Shown: positions 35,153 through 43,896 of the stretch, one piece after another
Numbering within the stretch: position 1 is the stretch's first letter
Layout: every line of letters begins with the position of its first letter
Assembly: GCA_021776415.1 (NCBI GenBank)
Contig: JAJFFY010000008.1
Coordinates: 17,656 to 81,655, forward strand
DNA from: Hyphococcus sp.
Lineage (GTDB): Bacteria; Pseudomonadota; Alphaproteobacteria; Caulobacterales; Parvularculaceae
DNA length: 64,000 nt
Direction: 5' to 3'
Notes under the pieces: generated by a model
The model's database searches: none
The model's input: the letters and a program-made list of their open reading frames with translations, nothing else
Told to the model about the DNA's origin: nothing
Translations under genes and position numbers: made by a program

Positions 35153-35992
35153 TTACAACCCTTGCGCTTTGCGCGCCACGTTAAAGGCGTTTGTGACAAA
35201 CTCAGATATTGCTTTTGAAATGTTGTCGCAGGTCGACAATTCGGACGCTGTTGCGATCAACCCGACATAGCCCTCAACATGCCAATGACCGGGGACGACA
35301 GCATCGGGCAAAGTGTCTATATTCAGATGCGGCCACGGATTAATATACAAATACGGTTCAGTATATCCCTCGTCGCCAGGCGATAAACCGATGCCGATAC
35401 CACGAGCCGTTTCCGGATCTCCGGTTTCGAATGAGACGTAAGTCGCGATATCGAAATGGTGCGGCCAGCATCGAGCCGGGCTTGGCCCTGGGCTGATATT
35501 TTTATTTGCATCCACAAAGCGCGTCAGCGTATTTGCGGCGGCATCAAACCATGCCGCCAGGGCCGCCAGTCGGTTATTATTTTCTGTGTTTTGGTATTGA
35601 TCGATTGTCGCGACATCTCCAGGCAACGCGTAAGGCAAAGAAATATCTGCGGCAGTTTTAAGACCCGCTTCCGTCAGGCGTTCGTCAAGCCATGATCTAA
35701 CCTCTGCGTCCGTCTTATTGTCGAGCGTTAATGTCGCGGTCATCTGGGCGCCGTTTAACAAAAACAGTGTGAGTGGAGAAAGCGACAAGCCGATAAATTT
35801 GCCTTCTATAGGTTGCGTTAAAAATGCTTGTTGGCCGCTGTCCCATCCAAGATTGGAATGGCTATCATCGGGTTGTGGGTCGAGGTTGGCGCGCGCGCCC
35901 CTGGTTAAGTGTTGGGCGGCGAGATGGGCGATCGCGCGGGCCGGGGCTAATTCGGCTGGCGCGATTGAGCGTAACAAATTTTCAGGTGTCAT
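35153..35992 (-). CDS. Unknown soluble protein of the Rieske operon
   Basis: A 279-residue protein without signal peptide or membrane helix that I cannot assign to a named family. Conserved-looking text includes ARCWPHHFDIATYVSFETGD, GIGIGLSPGDEGYTEPYLYI, NPWPHLNIDTLP and PGHWHVEGYVG. The cluster of His, Trp and acidic residues suggests a metal site or sugar/organic-acid binding. I use the ATG at 35992 after GGAAAAAATT; a TTG at 36028 is the other choice. It lies 39 bases after the Rieske-TPP enzyme and 21 before the channel-like gene, so it is part of that operon. Confidence 0.75.
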   Translation of the reverse strand: MTPENLLRSIAPAELAPARAIAHLAAQHLTRGARANLDPQPDDSHSNLGWDSGQQAFLTQPIEGKFIGLSLSPLTLFLLNGAQMTATLTLDNKTDAEVRSWLDERLTEAGLKTAADISLPYALPGDVATIDQYQNTENNNRLAALAAWFDAAANTLTRFVDANKNISPGPSPARCWPHHFDIATYVSFETGDPETARGIGIGLSPGDEGYTEPYLYINPWPHLNIDTLPDAVVPGHWHVEGYVGLIATASELSTCDNISKAISEFVTNAFNVARKAQGL

Positions 35993-36031
35993 AATTTTTT
36001 CCAAAGTGGGTGCGATGGGGGATGGCAATAT

Positions 36032-38011
36032 TTAAATCAAATCCGCATCCGTCATGATTTCTACCAGGGCCGGTTTGTCTTGCGCTAGTGCTTCGGCGAT
36101 AGTTTCTTCCAGCTTATCGCTTTGCAGTACTTTCTGTCCGTAGCCGCCGCAAAGCCTGGCAAACGCTGAGAATGACGGATTGTGCAAGCTTGTCTCCCAG
36201 ACCGGCCATTCACCGGCCTTTTGTTCCTTGGTGATTTTTCCAAGCTCGCCATTGTGCAGCAATATATGGGTTACGTTCATGCCGTATTTTACGGCCGTGG
36301 TGAAATCCATCGGGTATTGTCCGAAACCGCCATCGCCGGAAATCGAGATGACTTTTCGGCCTTTGAATTCCTCAAAGTCTTGCGTCGCCGCCCACGCGCC
36401 CATGCTGGCGGCAAACCCGAACCCGATTGAGCCCAGATAGCCGGACATCAGTACGCGCTGGGTGCCCTTGGTTTCGAAATAGCGACCGAAACTATATGTG
36501 TTGTTGCCGACATCTACCGCTATAATTGCGTCTGCCGGCGCCAATTTGCTTAAAACGGCAAAGATCGCTGCGCTATGGACGCCGTTGTCTGCTTCTTCTT
36601 TCAAGCGATTGTCTTTTTCATTGCGCCACATTCGCCAGCGGTCTGCAAGATCGGCTAATTGATCAGCCGCATCTTTCGCTTTGGTGATTTGGCTCGACAT
36701 GACATCACAAAATGCGCCGATTTCAGCCCATATGGGTAATTCGACTGCGTGAAATTTACCCAACTGACTACGGTCATAATCAACCTGAATAATCGGCTTT
36801 GACGGCTCTATTCCGGTGTGATTGGAAAACGATGATCCAAACGCAATGAGCAAGTCTGCTTCATTCATAAACCAGCTTGCGATGGGTGTTCCAGATCTGC
36901 CGAGGGTGCCGCCGGCGTTAGGGTGGTCGTCGGGGATCAAACCTTTGGCTTTGAATGTTGTTAAGACGGGCGCGCCAAGTTTTTCGGCAAGCGCAATAAT
37001 CTGTTCACGGGCGCGTTGCGCGCCATGACCGACAATTATGACGGGGCGTTTGGCCTTGTTGATTAGCGCGGCGCAATCTTTTTGGTCTTCTGCCGATGGG
37101 GAAATATCAGTGCGACCCATGCGGCCCTCCGGTTTGCCCGCGGGCGCCTCGCTTGGGATGGTTTGCACATCGTCCGGGAAAATCAGATGCGCGACGTCTT
37201 GATGGTCGAGGGCGTTTTTGCAGGCGAGCGACATCAGCTCTCCGTGTTTGGAGGAGCTCAAAACCGTTTGAGAAAAATGGGAGACCGCGCTGAACGCCGA
37301 TGACAGGTCAATATCCTGAAAAGCGCCGGGACCAAAGACTTGGGTCTGGACTTGTCCCGTCAGCGCCAACACCGGTGAACGGTCAACTTTTGCATCCCAA
37401 AGGCCGGTCAGCAGATTGGTCGCGCCAGGGCCGGCGATGGTGAGACAGGCGGCGGGTTTTCCGGTGAGCTTTCCGTAAGCGGATGCTGCGAACGCGCCGG
37501 CGCCTTCATGGCGGATACCAATATAATGCATCTCGCCATCATTCACGCGCAAACGAATGGCGTCGGCAAGACCAAGGTTCGAATGTCCGACCATGCCGAA
37601 GACGCGTTTCACCCCCCAGTTGACCATGGTCTCCGCCATTGCGTCGGTCGCGGTTCGTTGATGCGGGGGCTCGGGCTCAAGACCGATGAAGACTTCGCCA
37701 TCGCGAACCTCGACCGGAAACAGCTTTTGCCCGCTGTCGTCATGCCCGCCCGGCGGTTTGCCCGTAAGCGGATCAAAGTCCCAACCATGCCACGGGCAAC
37801 GGATCCAGCACTGGCCGTCAATGCCTTTCTCAATGGAGCCCTCGCCCAGCGGACCATTTTGGTGCGGGCAGTGGTTGTCCATAGCGGCGAACTGGCCATC
37901 GAAATGTGAAAGACAAATCGAAACAGTGCGCGCGGTTACGGTTTTGACGCGCCCCTCGGGGAAGCTCTTGGTTTTACCAACACTGATCCAATCCAGCTTG
38001 TCATCGCTCAT
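36032..38011 (-). CDS. Rieske-fused thiamine-diphosphate enzyme (POX/ALS-like)
   Basis: A 659-residue two-part protein. Residues 1-115 form a complete Rieske [2Fe-2S] domain with ligands C48-P-H50 and C72-P-W-H75 (CPHQNGPLGEG, CPWHGWDF). Residues about 120-659 are a thiamine-diphosphate enzyme of the pyruvate oxidase/acetolactate synthase group: GIRHEGAGAFAASAYGKLTG holds the activating Glu, GPGATNLLTGLWDAK follows, and the ThDP-Mg motif runs from GDGGFGQYPMDF to LLHN. Such enzymes decarboxylate 2-keto acids; a fused Rieske cluster could take electrons from the ThDP intermediate. Start is the ATG at 38011 behind GAGAGGAC. It follows the Rieske-glutamate-synthase gene by 49 bases. Substrate is unknown. 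Confidence 0.88.
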   Translation of the reverse strand: MSDDKLDWISVGKTKSFPEGRVKTVTARTVSICLSHFDGQFAAMDNHCPHQNGPLGEGSIEKGIDGQCWIRCPWHGWDFDPLTGKPPGGHDDSGQKLFPVEVRDGEVFIGLEPEPPHQRTATDAMAETMVNWGVKRVFGMVGHSNLGLADAIRLRVNDGEMHYIGIRHEGAGAFAASAYGKLTGKPAACLTIAGPGATNLLTGLWDAKVDRSPVLALTGQVQTQVFGPGAFQDIDLSSAFSAVSHFSQTVLSSSKHGELMSLACKNALDHQDVAHLIFPDDVQTIPSEAPAGKPEGRMGRTDISPSAEDQKDCAALINKAKRPVIIVGHGAQRAREQIIALAEKLGAPVLTTFKAKGLIPDDHPNAGGTLGRSGTPIASWFMNEADLLIAFGSSFSNHTGIEPSKPIIQVDYDRSQLGKFHAVELPIWAEIGAFCDVMSSQITKAKDAADQLADLADRWRMWRNEKDNRLKEEADNGVHSAAIFAVLSKLAPADAIIAVDVGNNTYSFGRYFETKGTQRVLMSGYLGSIGFGFAASMGAWAATQDFEEFKGRKVISISGDGGFGQYPMDFTTAVKYGMNVTHILLHNGELGKITKEQKAGEWPVWETSLHNPSFSAFARLCGGYGQKVLQSDKLEETIAEALAQDKPALVEIMTDADLI

Positions 38012-38060
38012 GATTTGTCCTCTCAATCAGAAATATTTTTGTAGAAATATACTGCGAAAA

Positions 38061-39677
38061 TTACTGAGACGCCCCGCCAAAGGCGACGCCGGATAATTCC
38101 GCCATCTCTTTCTTCCAGGTTGTCAGATCATCAATCGTAAAACCGGATAAATGATCATGGCCGCAAGCTCTTGCCATTACCTGCATTAGCTCAACGCTCG
38201 CCTCAAAGAAGTTTTTAAGCTGAATAGCCGACTTGTCGACAATAAGGCGGTTGACGAGATGTGGTTTTTGCGTGGCTATACCGACCGGGCAATTATTGGT
38301 GTGGCAGGCACGCATGGCGATACAGCCAATTGCTTGCATGGCGACATTTGAAACCGCAATTGCGTCGGCGCCAAGCGCCAGGGCCTTTACAAAATCGATC
38401 GGCTTGCGAAGGCCGCCAGTGATGACGAGCGTTACGTCCTGGCGGTTGGCGCTGTCCAGATGGCGACGTGCGCGGGCGAGGGCGGGGATTGTTGGTACAG
38501 AAATGTTGTCACGGAAAATAACAGGCGCTGCGCCGGTGCCGCCGCCGCGCCCGTCAAGAATGATGTAATCAACGCCGATCTCCAGCGCGGCGTCGATATC
38601 GCGCTCGATATGTTGGGCGGATAATTTGTAGCCAATAGGGATGCCGCCGGTTCGGTCGCGAACTTGATCGGCAAAGTCTTTAATCTGGCTGATTTCAGTC
38701 CAGTCAGGAAAGCGTGGCGGCGAGATCGCGGCCTCACCTTCATTCAGCCCTCTGACTTCTGCGATCTTGCCCTTTACCTTATTGCCGGGAAGGTGACCGC
38801 CTGTGCCGGTTTTGGCGCCTTGACCGCCCTTGAAGTGAAACGCCTGAACATGCTCCAGCTTATCCCAGCCAAAACCAAACCGGGCGGAGGCGAGCTCATA
38901 AAAATACCTTGAATTCTCAGTATGCTCTTCGGGCAGCATGCCGCCTTCGCCGGAACAAATACCGGTGCCCACTAATTCCGCACCGCGCGAGAGTGCGACT
39001 TTCGCCGTTTCCGACAGGGCGCCGAAGCTCATGTCTGAAACGAACAACGGAATTTTGAGCGTGAGTGGTTTTTGCGCATTCGGCCCGATCACGACCTCAG
39101 TGCCGACATGATCATCGTCAAGTTTTGGCGCCTTGGCCAATTGTGCGGTCACCAGTTGAATGTCATCCCAATCGGGGAGTTGACTGCGCGGCACGCCCAT
39201 CGACGTCATGGCGCCGTGATGCCCGGTCTTGGACAGGCCGTCGCGCGCATATTGCTGGATCAGGCCGGTATAGGGTTCTTCCGTCGCGCCATGGCTGGGG
39301 TCGGCATAAAGGCCAAGATAGGCGCCGCGATCAAATGGTTGTGGGTTTGCATCATGCCAGGTCGCGATTTCGGCATCATCGACAACAATATTTCCATCTA
39401 TGATGCGAGAGGAAAATTTGTGGAGCGCTTCTTCATTGTTGTAACTCGAAACGCCGGTGTCGAGCCGGTAATCCCAATTGTGCACGCCGCAAATGAGATT
39501 GTCGTTATTATCGACAAAACCATCGGCCATGAGCGCGCCGCGATGGAGGCAGCGGCCATAAAATACGGACACTTCTTTATCAAAGAGGACAATAACAAGA
39601 TCGACATTTGCGACAATCGCATAAGTGGGTGTTCGGTCTTCAAGGTCTGTTAATCTTGCGATTGTGATGTCGCTCAT
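38061..39677 (-). CDS. Rieske-fused FMN glutamate-synthase-like enzyme
   Basis: A 538-residue protein. Residues 1-105 are Rieske-like with ligands C43-L-H45 and C63-G-V-H66 (CLHRGALMADG, CGVHNWDY). The rest is the FMN domain of glutamate synthase: PLFVSDMSFGALSETAKVAL, GEGGMLPEEH, FKGGQGAKTGTGGHLPG, IILDGRGGGTGAAP and the 3Fe-4S cysteines in CIAMRACHTNNCPVGIATQ. No glutaminase domain is present, so it belongs to the stand-alone GltB2-like group whose reaction is often unclear. Its ATG overlaps the antiporter stop (TAATG). Sharing a Rieske module with the next gene suggests both use a common electron partner. Confidence 0.88.
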   Translation of the reverse strand: MSDITIARLTDLEDRTPTYAIVANVDLVIVLFDKEVSVFYGRCLHRGALMADGFVDNNDNLICGVHNWDYRLDTGVSSYNNEEALHKFSSRIIDGNIVVDDAEIATWHDANPQPFDRGAYLGLYADPSHGATEEPYTGLIQQYARDGLSKTGHHGAMTSMGVPRSQLPDWDDIQLVTAQLAKAPKLDDDHVGTEVVIGPNAQKPLTLKIPLFVSDMSFGALSETAKVALSRGAELVGTGICSGEGGMLPEEHTENSRYFYELASARFGFGWDKLEHVQAFHFKGGQGAKTGTGGHLPGNKVKGKIAEVRGLNEGEAAISPPRFPDWTEISQIKDFADQVRDRTGGIPIGYKLSAQHIERDIDAALEIGVDYIILDGRGGGTGAAPVIFRDNISVPTIPALARARRHLDSANRQDVTLVITGGLRKPIDFVKALALGADAIAVSNVAMQAIGCIAMRACHTNNCPVGIATQKPHLVNRLIVDKSAIQLKNFFEASVELMQVMARACGHDHLSGFTIDDLTTWKKEMAELSGVAFGGASQ

Positions 39678-40969
39678 TATTCAACTCCGGTTTTGTTTTC
39701 AGCAGAAACTTCTGGTTTCATTTGCCGTAGCGTATCCTCAAAAGGAACCACCATTGGTTCAGTTTCTTTGCAAGAGCCTTTTCTCGTAACCAGTTGAGCA
39801 TAAAATTTCCCGGCGGGCATCGCGCTCACGCCATGCAAGAGGGCGCTGATCCAGACGGCGTTTATGGCAATCGCAAGGATCGGTTCAGCATACGGGTGGC
39901 CGATTTGCGACACGATTAGTAGCGCAAACAAAGCCGTGGCCAATCCTCTAGGTCCGAACCAGCCGAAAAAAAGTCTTGTCGCCGGCGCCGCGCCACTGCC
40001 AATAAGCGAAATCCATATTGCTGCAGGACGCACAAGAAAGAGACTGACGAGTATAAGACCTAACATGGTGGGCGTGAGATGGGCGATCGCCTCTGGCAAC
40101 AACGCCAAACCGAGCAGGAAAAAAGCGCCCCACATTAATAACTGGCCTTCGCTTTCTGTGAACTCAAACAGAAACCGGCACCGGCCTTTAACAATATTGC
40201 CAAAGGTGAGGCCGCCAATGAACGCGGCGATAAAACCATTGCCGCCGATTTCACCGGCAAAGAGAAATGCCATCGCTGCAAGGGAGAGCGCGCCCACACC
40301 TTCAAAAAGATCTGAAGTCATCCCCTTCTTGTGCGCGAGGAGCATCAGGTTTGCGCCCAAAGCGCCAACCACGACGCCTGCAATCGGGCCGAGGATCAGC
40401 TGCTTGGCGCCAAAGACGAGCCAGTTGCGGCTATCTGCGCCCATGACTTCCGCCGCCAGGCTGGCGAACAGTAAAATAACCGGCAAGGCTAGCCCGTCAT
40501 TTAAACCGCTTTCCACCGTCAGCCCGCGCCGAACTCGCTCCGGCACCTGCTTGTTGTTGACAACCGACTGACCAAGCGCCGCGTCTGTCGGCGCCAGCAG
40601 AGCGGCGACAAGGACGACCACAACCAAAGGCCAGCCGGGTAAGAAGAACCATGCGGTCAGTGTTCCGATAGCAATCGATAATGGCAAGCCGATGAACAAC
40701 ATGCGCGCCGGCCATGCGTGATGTTTGCGCAGAGCGTTCAAATCTATTTGGGACGCATCAAGAAACAAAAGAATGATAAGTGTTACTTCAGCGACGATGT
40801 GTAAAGAATGTTCTATCTCCCCGCCTTCAAAAAAGTCTGTGAATGACAACGCATAGCCCAGACCAAGGAAAAACATTGGCGCTGTAACGATTGTCTTTTG
40901 AATCCATTTCCCTCCCATGGCAAAAAGGAAGGCAAATACACACAGAAAAAAAAGGCCCGTTGCTGTCAT
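39677..40969 (-). CDS. Cation:proton antiporter (NhaP/CPA1-like)
   Basis: A 430-residue inner-membrane protein with about 12 helices. The ion-binding region appears as LLAPTDAALGQSVVNNKQVP and VESGLNDGLALPVILLF, typical of CPA1 Na+(K+)/H+ antiporters where the ND pair carries the ion; FFGWFGPRGLATALFALL is the second signature. A 30-residue cytoplasmic tail follows. It is the first gene of the operon and its stop overlaps the start of the Rieske-glutamate-synthase gene by one base. Together with the channel-like last gene it brackets the redox enzymes with ion-transport functions. Confidence 0.88.
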   Translation of the reverse strand: MTATGLFFLCVFAFLFAMGGKWIQKTIVTAPMFFLGLGYALSFTDFFEGGEIEHSLHIVAEVTLIILLFLDASQIDLNALRKHHAWPARMLFIGLPLSIAIGTLTAWFFLPGWPLVVVVLVAALLAPTDAALGQSVVNNKQVPERVRRGLTVESGLNDGLALPVILLFASLAAEVMGADSRNWLVFGAKQLILGPIAGVVVGALGANLMLLAHKKGMTSDLFEGVGALSLAAMAFLFAGEIGGNGFIAAFIGGLTFGNIVKGRCRFLFEFTESEGQLLMWGAFFLLGLALLPEAIAHLTPTMLGLILVSLFLVRPAAIWISLIGSGAAPATRLFFGWFGPRGLATALFALLIVSQIGHPYAEPILAIAINAVWISALLHGVSAMPAGKFYAQLVTRKGSCKETEPMVVPFEDTLRQMKPEVSAENKTGVE

Positions 40970-41361
40970 GACTAGTTATCCACAAAACAAAGGAATGTCA
41001 CATTTTGGCAGGATTTACAATCAAACCCATGCCCCTATTGCACTACTTATTTTTCACCCGATTGCTGAAATTCTTGCTTCGTTTAAATCGAGGTGCACAC
41101 GGATAAAATTTACTGGTGCGTGTGATCTGGGTAGTGTTTTCACACCTTATACTTCGAGAGTGATCGCGTCATAGGCGAGGGCTGTATGGTCTAACCATTC
41201 ATGACCCCAAATCTCCGCCTGTGAGGCGAATGTCCCGCCGGGGCGCGGATTAGCACAGTGGTTGGATTTTTGATTGACATAAAAACCCTCTTATTCAGCT
41301 TGGCTCATATTCGAGATTAATGCGCTAATGTGAGAGCCTTATGATCCTCATCAGGATTATG
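40970..41361. other. Intergenic region upstream of the antiporter operon
   Basis: 392 bp. It should contain the antiporter promoter. On the minus strand an ATG at 41280 with a good ribosome site (AAGAGGG, five bases spacing) opens a 29-codon frame to 41191 (SIKNPTTVLIRAPAG); a neighbouring frame continues as FASQAEIWGHEWLDHTALAY to a stop at about 41148, as if one short protein had suffered a frameshift. I cannot name it. No hairpin terminator is evident. Confidence 0.4.
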
Positions 41362-41760
41362 TTACCCGTTTCCACTTTTGGGCGCCGCTTGATAGGTAAA
41401 TCCGATCAGCGTTAATCGTATTTCCAGCAGCATCTGTATGGAGGCGTATGCCGTAGTCATTACAATAATCAGGTGAAGCGCTGCGCCAAATGATGCGTGA
41501 CCAGCTTGCGTTAGCTCGCCGAGCACGCGACATAAAAGAAAAACCAGCAAAGGTGCGAACAGACCTGCCATTGCTTTCAAGAGTAGGCGCGCCCGCATCC
41601 GCATCATCTCGAGAAGGGGCTCAAGACGTGGGGAGGGGTTTTTGATGTACCCCATCATTTCGCTTTCGAGGGCGACATAACGAATGGCTGGCACGATCGC
41701 AAACAGCATGATTGGCGCCGCCATGTTTTCGAAACCGGCAAAGGAATACTGTTCAGTCAT
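41362..41760 (-). CDS. DUF2721-like small membrane protein
   Basis: A 132-residue protein with three predicted membrane segments: IMLFAIVPAIRYVAL, AMAGLFAPLLVFLLCRVL and ALHLIIVMTTAYASIQMLLEI. The conserved basic linker EMMRMRARLLLKAM between the first two and the overall layout resemble DUF2721 proteins, which have no known function. The ATG at 41760 has no strong ribosome site. It stands alone between two intergenic regions. Confidence 0.6.
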   Translation of the reverse strand: MTEQYSFAGFENMAAPIMLFAIVPAIRYVALESEMMGYIKNPSPRLEPLLEMMRMRARLLLKAMAGLFAPLLVFLLCRVLGELTQAGHASFGAALHLIIVMTTAYASIQMLLEIRLTLIGFTYQAAPKSGNG

Positions 41761-42170
41761 TTAATTCTACCATTCGATGGCTATCTGACGTGACACGCAT
41801 CAACGCTGGCGCGGTTCAAGCTGGCCGCCACAAACAAAATGCGCTCGTGCCAATGCCGGCCAGCTGGGAGGCAGCTAGCCGTGATGGAATGAACGCGTTC
41901 AATTGTTTGATGCCATGGCCGCAAAAACGTTACAGGCGCCGCCTGGATTTTTTACCGTAACGTTTTCGTTCTGAAATCATCAAAGGACATCTGGTCGATA
42001 CATTGACGAGACCGTAGTGAGGTTGCGGAGAGCATCTCTCGAGCCAGGCGGCCACGGTTATGCGTATGAGAAACCTATCGCCGCTCAATGCAAAATTGCC
42101 CGATACTGCTGGCGGCGTTAAAATTGATGCTTTGAGTGTTCAGCTTTCTTTAGGCCTCGTCAGGGGGGGC
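41761..42170. other. Intergenic region with a nested inverted repeat
   Basis: 410 bp with no supportable gene. A 10-bp perfect inverted repeat AAAACGTTAC/GTAACGTTTT (41924-41933 and 41957-41966) encloses a small hairpin CAGGC-GCC-GCCTG (41933-41945). It could be a regulatory site or an RNA hairpin. Confidence 0.5.
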
Positions 42171-42542
42171 TTACGTTATTTTTAAAATAGTCTCGATTAA
42201 TTCACGAGGCGCATCTGCAAATATCGTATCGGCCGTTTGTTTTGAGCAGATTTTCTTGCCCATTTCGATGGTCTTCAGATAACCGGTAAAGCTCGTCCGG
42301 CACATTGGGCACAACCGCATGTGTCGTTCAAAGAGATCGCGCTGATCTTGGGCGAGCCGATTTTCATGATAGCCAATTACAAAATTTTCGAATTCTTGGC
42401 AGGTGATTTGCCCGGGGAGGTACTTCAGGAACAGGCCGCCGAATTTCCGCGTTGCTGGGCTGCTGAATGGATTGCGCAACAAGGCGCGCAGAGCTTTCGT
42501 TGCTGCGCTGGTTTGCTTTATGTGAGTTGTCTCTTCAGTCAT
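42171..42542 (-). CDS. Zinc-finger anti-sigma-like protein, copy 2
   Basis: A 123-residue soluble protein. The core CQEFENFVIGYHENRLAQ continues to HMRLCPMCRTSFTGYLKTIE, the HxxxCxxC zinc-finger arrangement of anti-sigma factors of the ZAS type, with the first Cys in TCQEF completing the site. It shares this whole block and the C-terminal ELIETILKIT element with the product of 42727-43164, so the two are paralogues. No membrane helix is obvious. I start at the ATG at 42542 rather than an earlier TTG. It probably binds and restrains the sigma factor two genes upstream, perhaps in a different state from its sister. Confidence 0.72.
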   Translation of the reverse strand: MTEETTHIKQTSAATKALRALLRNPFSSPATRKFGGLFLKYLPGQITCQEFENFVIGYHENRLAQDQRDLFERHMRLCPMCRTSFTGYLKTIEMGKKICSKQTADTIFADAPRELIETILKIT

Positions 42543-42726
42543 TAACTCGATCCATAACAATCGATTTTACCGGATCACCGCCGTGTCTTTAGACGATCTA
42601 TCCATATACACACAAAAATGAAAAAATTGTGGCGCACATGTAATTTTGATTGGAGGCGCGTACAGACTGACCGCAACCAAACGCGATGAAATAACTTCGT
42701 ATATATCTGTCATGCGCGCCATTAGT

Positions 42727-43164
42727 TTAGTCCGCTTTCGGTTTTGGAGCGGGTGTCTGCTTGGATACAGTATCTTCTGAGTCAGATTGATTGGCGCCAG
42801 CCCCATCGCTCGATAAAGCTATTTTAGCCAACACGTCATCAATGAGTTCTTGTGGCGAATTCGCCGGGCCGTCTGCGTGATCCAAACTTGCTGCGGCTTT
42901 GCTGAGCTCAATAGTTTTCATATAAGACGCGAGGCTTGATCTGCACATTGGGCAGACGTTTAAATGAAAATCGAAACGCTTTTGAGCGGGACTGCTTAAG
43001 TGGTGTTCGGCGTAAACGCTCATAAATGCGTCAAACTCCTGACAGGAAAGCTGACCGGGCATGATATCTAACATAGTGCAGGCGATTTTTCGCCTGATTG
43101 GCCCCGCCGTGCCGAGGTTGCCAATTATCAGCGCCATCAAGACTTTTAGTACTCTATAATACAT
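42727..43164 (-). CDS. Zinc-finger anti-sigma-like protein, copy 1
   Basis: A 145-residue protein with LSCQEFDAFMSVYAEHHLSS and HLNVCPMCRSSLASYMKTIE, a ZAS-type zinc site (Cys, His-x3-Cys-x2-Cys). The N-terminus has a short hydrophobic stretch (VLKVLMALIIGNLG) that might touch the membrane; the C-terminal 40 residues are polar and low complexity. Its ATG overlaps the end of the ECF sigma gene by 11 bases, the usual sigma/anti-sigma coupling. A redox- or ligand-triggered release of the sigma factor is the likely mechanism, by family knowledge. Confidence 0.78.
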   Translation of the reverse strand: MYYRVLKVLMALIIGNLGTAGPIRRKIACTMLDIMPGQLSCQEFDAFMSVYAEHHLSSPAQKRFDFHLNVCPMCRSSLASYMKTIELSKAAASLDHADGPANSPQELIDDVLAKIALSSDGAGANQSDSEDTVSKQTPAPKPKAD

Positions 43165-43765
43165 CGTCGAGGTACTTTGCGTCGAAAACAGGTTCGAGTT
43201 TTTTCTTCAGCGCCGTTCGGGCGCGGTGCAGGCGAGTGCGGGCGGCGCCTTCGTCAATCTCGAGGAGCGCCGCAGTTTCTGCCGTTGATAATTCTTCGAT
43301 GTCGCGAAGCAGCAAAATAGTCCGGTATGTTTCCGGCAATTCATCGATTGCGCTACGGACTTTTTCCGCGACCTCTTTCTTTGACAGGAGTTCTTCAGCC
43401 GTCTCATCCGTGATTTGAATTGGCCCGATCAGAAACCCATTATCATCGAAATCAGGCATCAAATCGTCGATCGATTCTTCCGGATGGCGACGTCTTTTAC
43501 GAAGCTTCATCAGCGCCTGGTTAACGACCACGCGATGCAGCCACGTCTTTAAAGTGGAGCGGCCTTCAAAGCCGGCGATTTTTTGATGGGCTATGGAGAA
43601 AGCTTCCTGCACGCAGTCCGCACCATCTTCGTTGCAGTTAGTGATGCGACGGGCGACCGCGAGCATCCAGCCGGCATGTTCCCGCACCGCTTTTTCAAAC
43701 GCTGCGCTATCGCCGCGTTTTAGGTCATCAATATAGGCGCAGTCAGAAGTTTCTCGAACACTCAT
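43154..43765 (-). CDS. ECF-type RNA polymerase sigma factor
   Basis: A 203-residue sigma-70 family protein with regions 2 and 4 only. Region 2 reads DCVQEAFSIAHQKIAGFEGR and TWLHRVVVNQALMKLRKRRR; region 4 reads LPETYRTILLLRDIEELSTA and ETAALLEIDEGAARTRLHRA. A linker of about 40 acidic residues joins them. It directs RNA polymerase to stress-type promoters and is controlled by the two zinc-finger proteins encoded downstream. No matching autoregulatory promoter could be singled out upstream. The cell-surface or redox signal is unknown. Confidence 0.9.
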   Translation of the reverse strand: MSVRETSDCAYIDDLKRGDSAAFEKAVREHAGWMLAVARRITNCNEDGADCVQEAFSIAHQKIAGFEGRSTLKTWLHRVVVNQALMKLRKRRRHPEESIDDLMPDFDDNGFLIGPIQITDETAEELLSKKEVAEKVRSAIDELPETYRTILLLRDIEELSTAETAALLEIDEGAARTRLHRARTALKKKLEPVFDAKYLDDVL

Positions 43766-43896
43766 CAGTGTAGGCGCCGCGTCAATTGATGGCTCAGTCG
43801 CCGTTCAAGATGTAACATATTGTGGCTCCAAATCATCAAAAGACTGTCCACTACTATCGTGGACATAACAACGCCGGTTGGTTAAGCGCCCCGCCC

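Noticed and set aside
39864..40571. 235-codon frame opposite the antiporter
   Set aside because: Antisense shadow with Pro/Ser/Lys-rich text and no domain.
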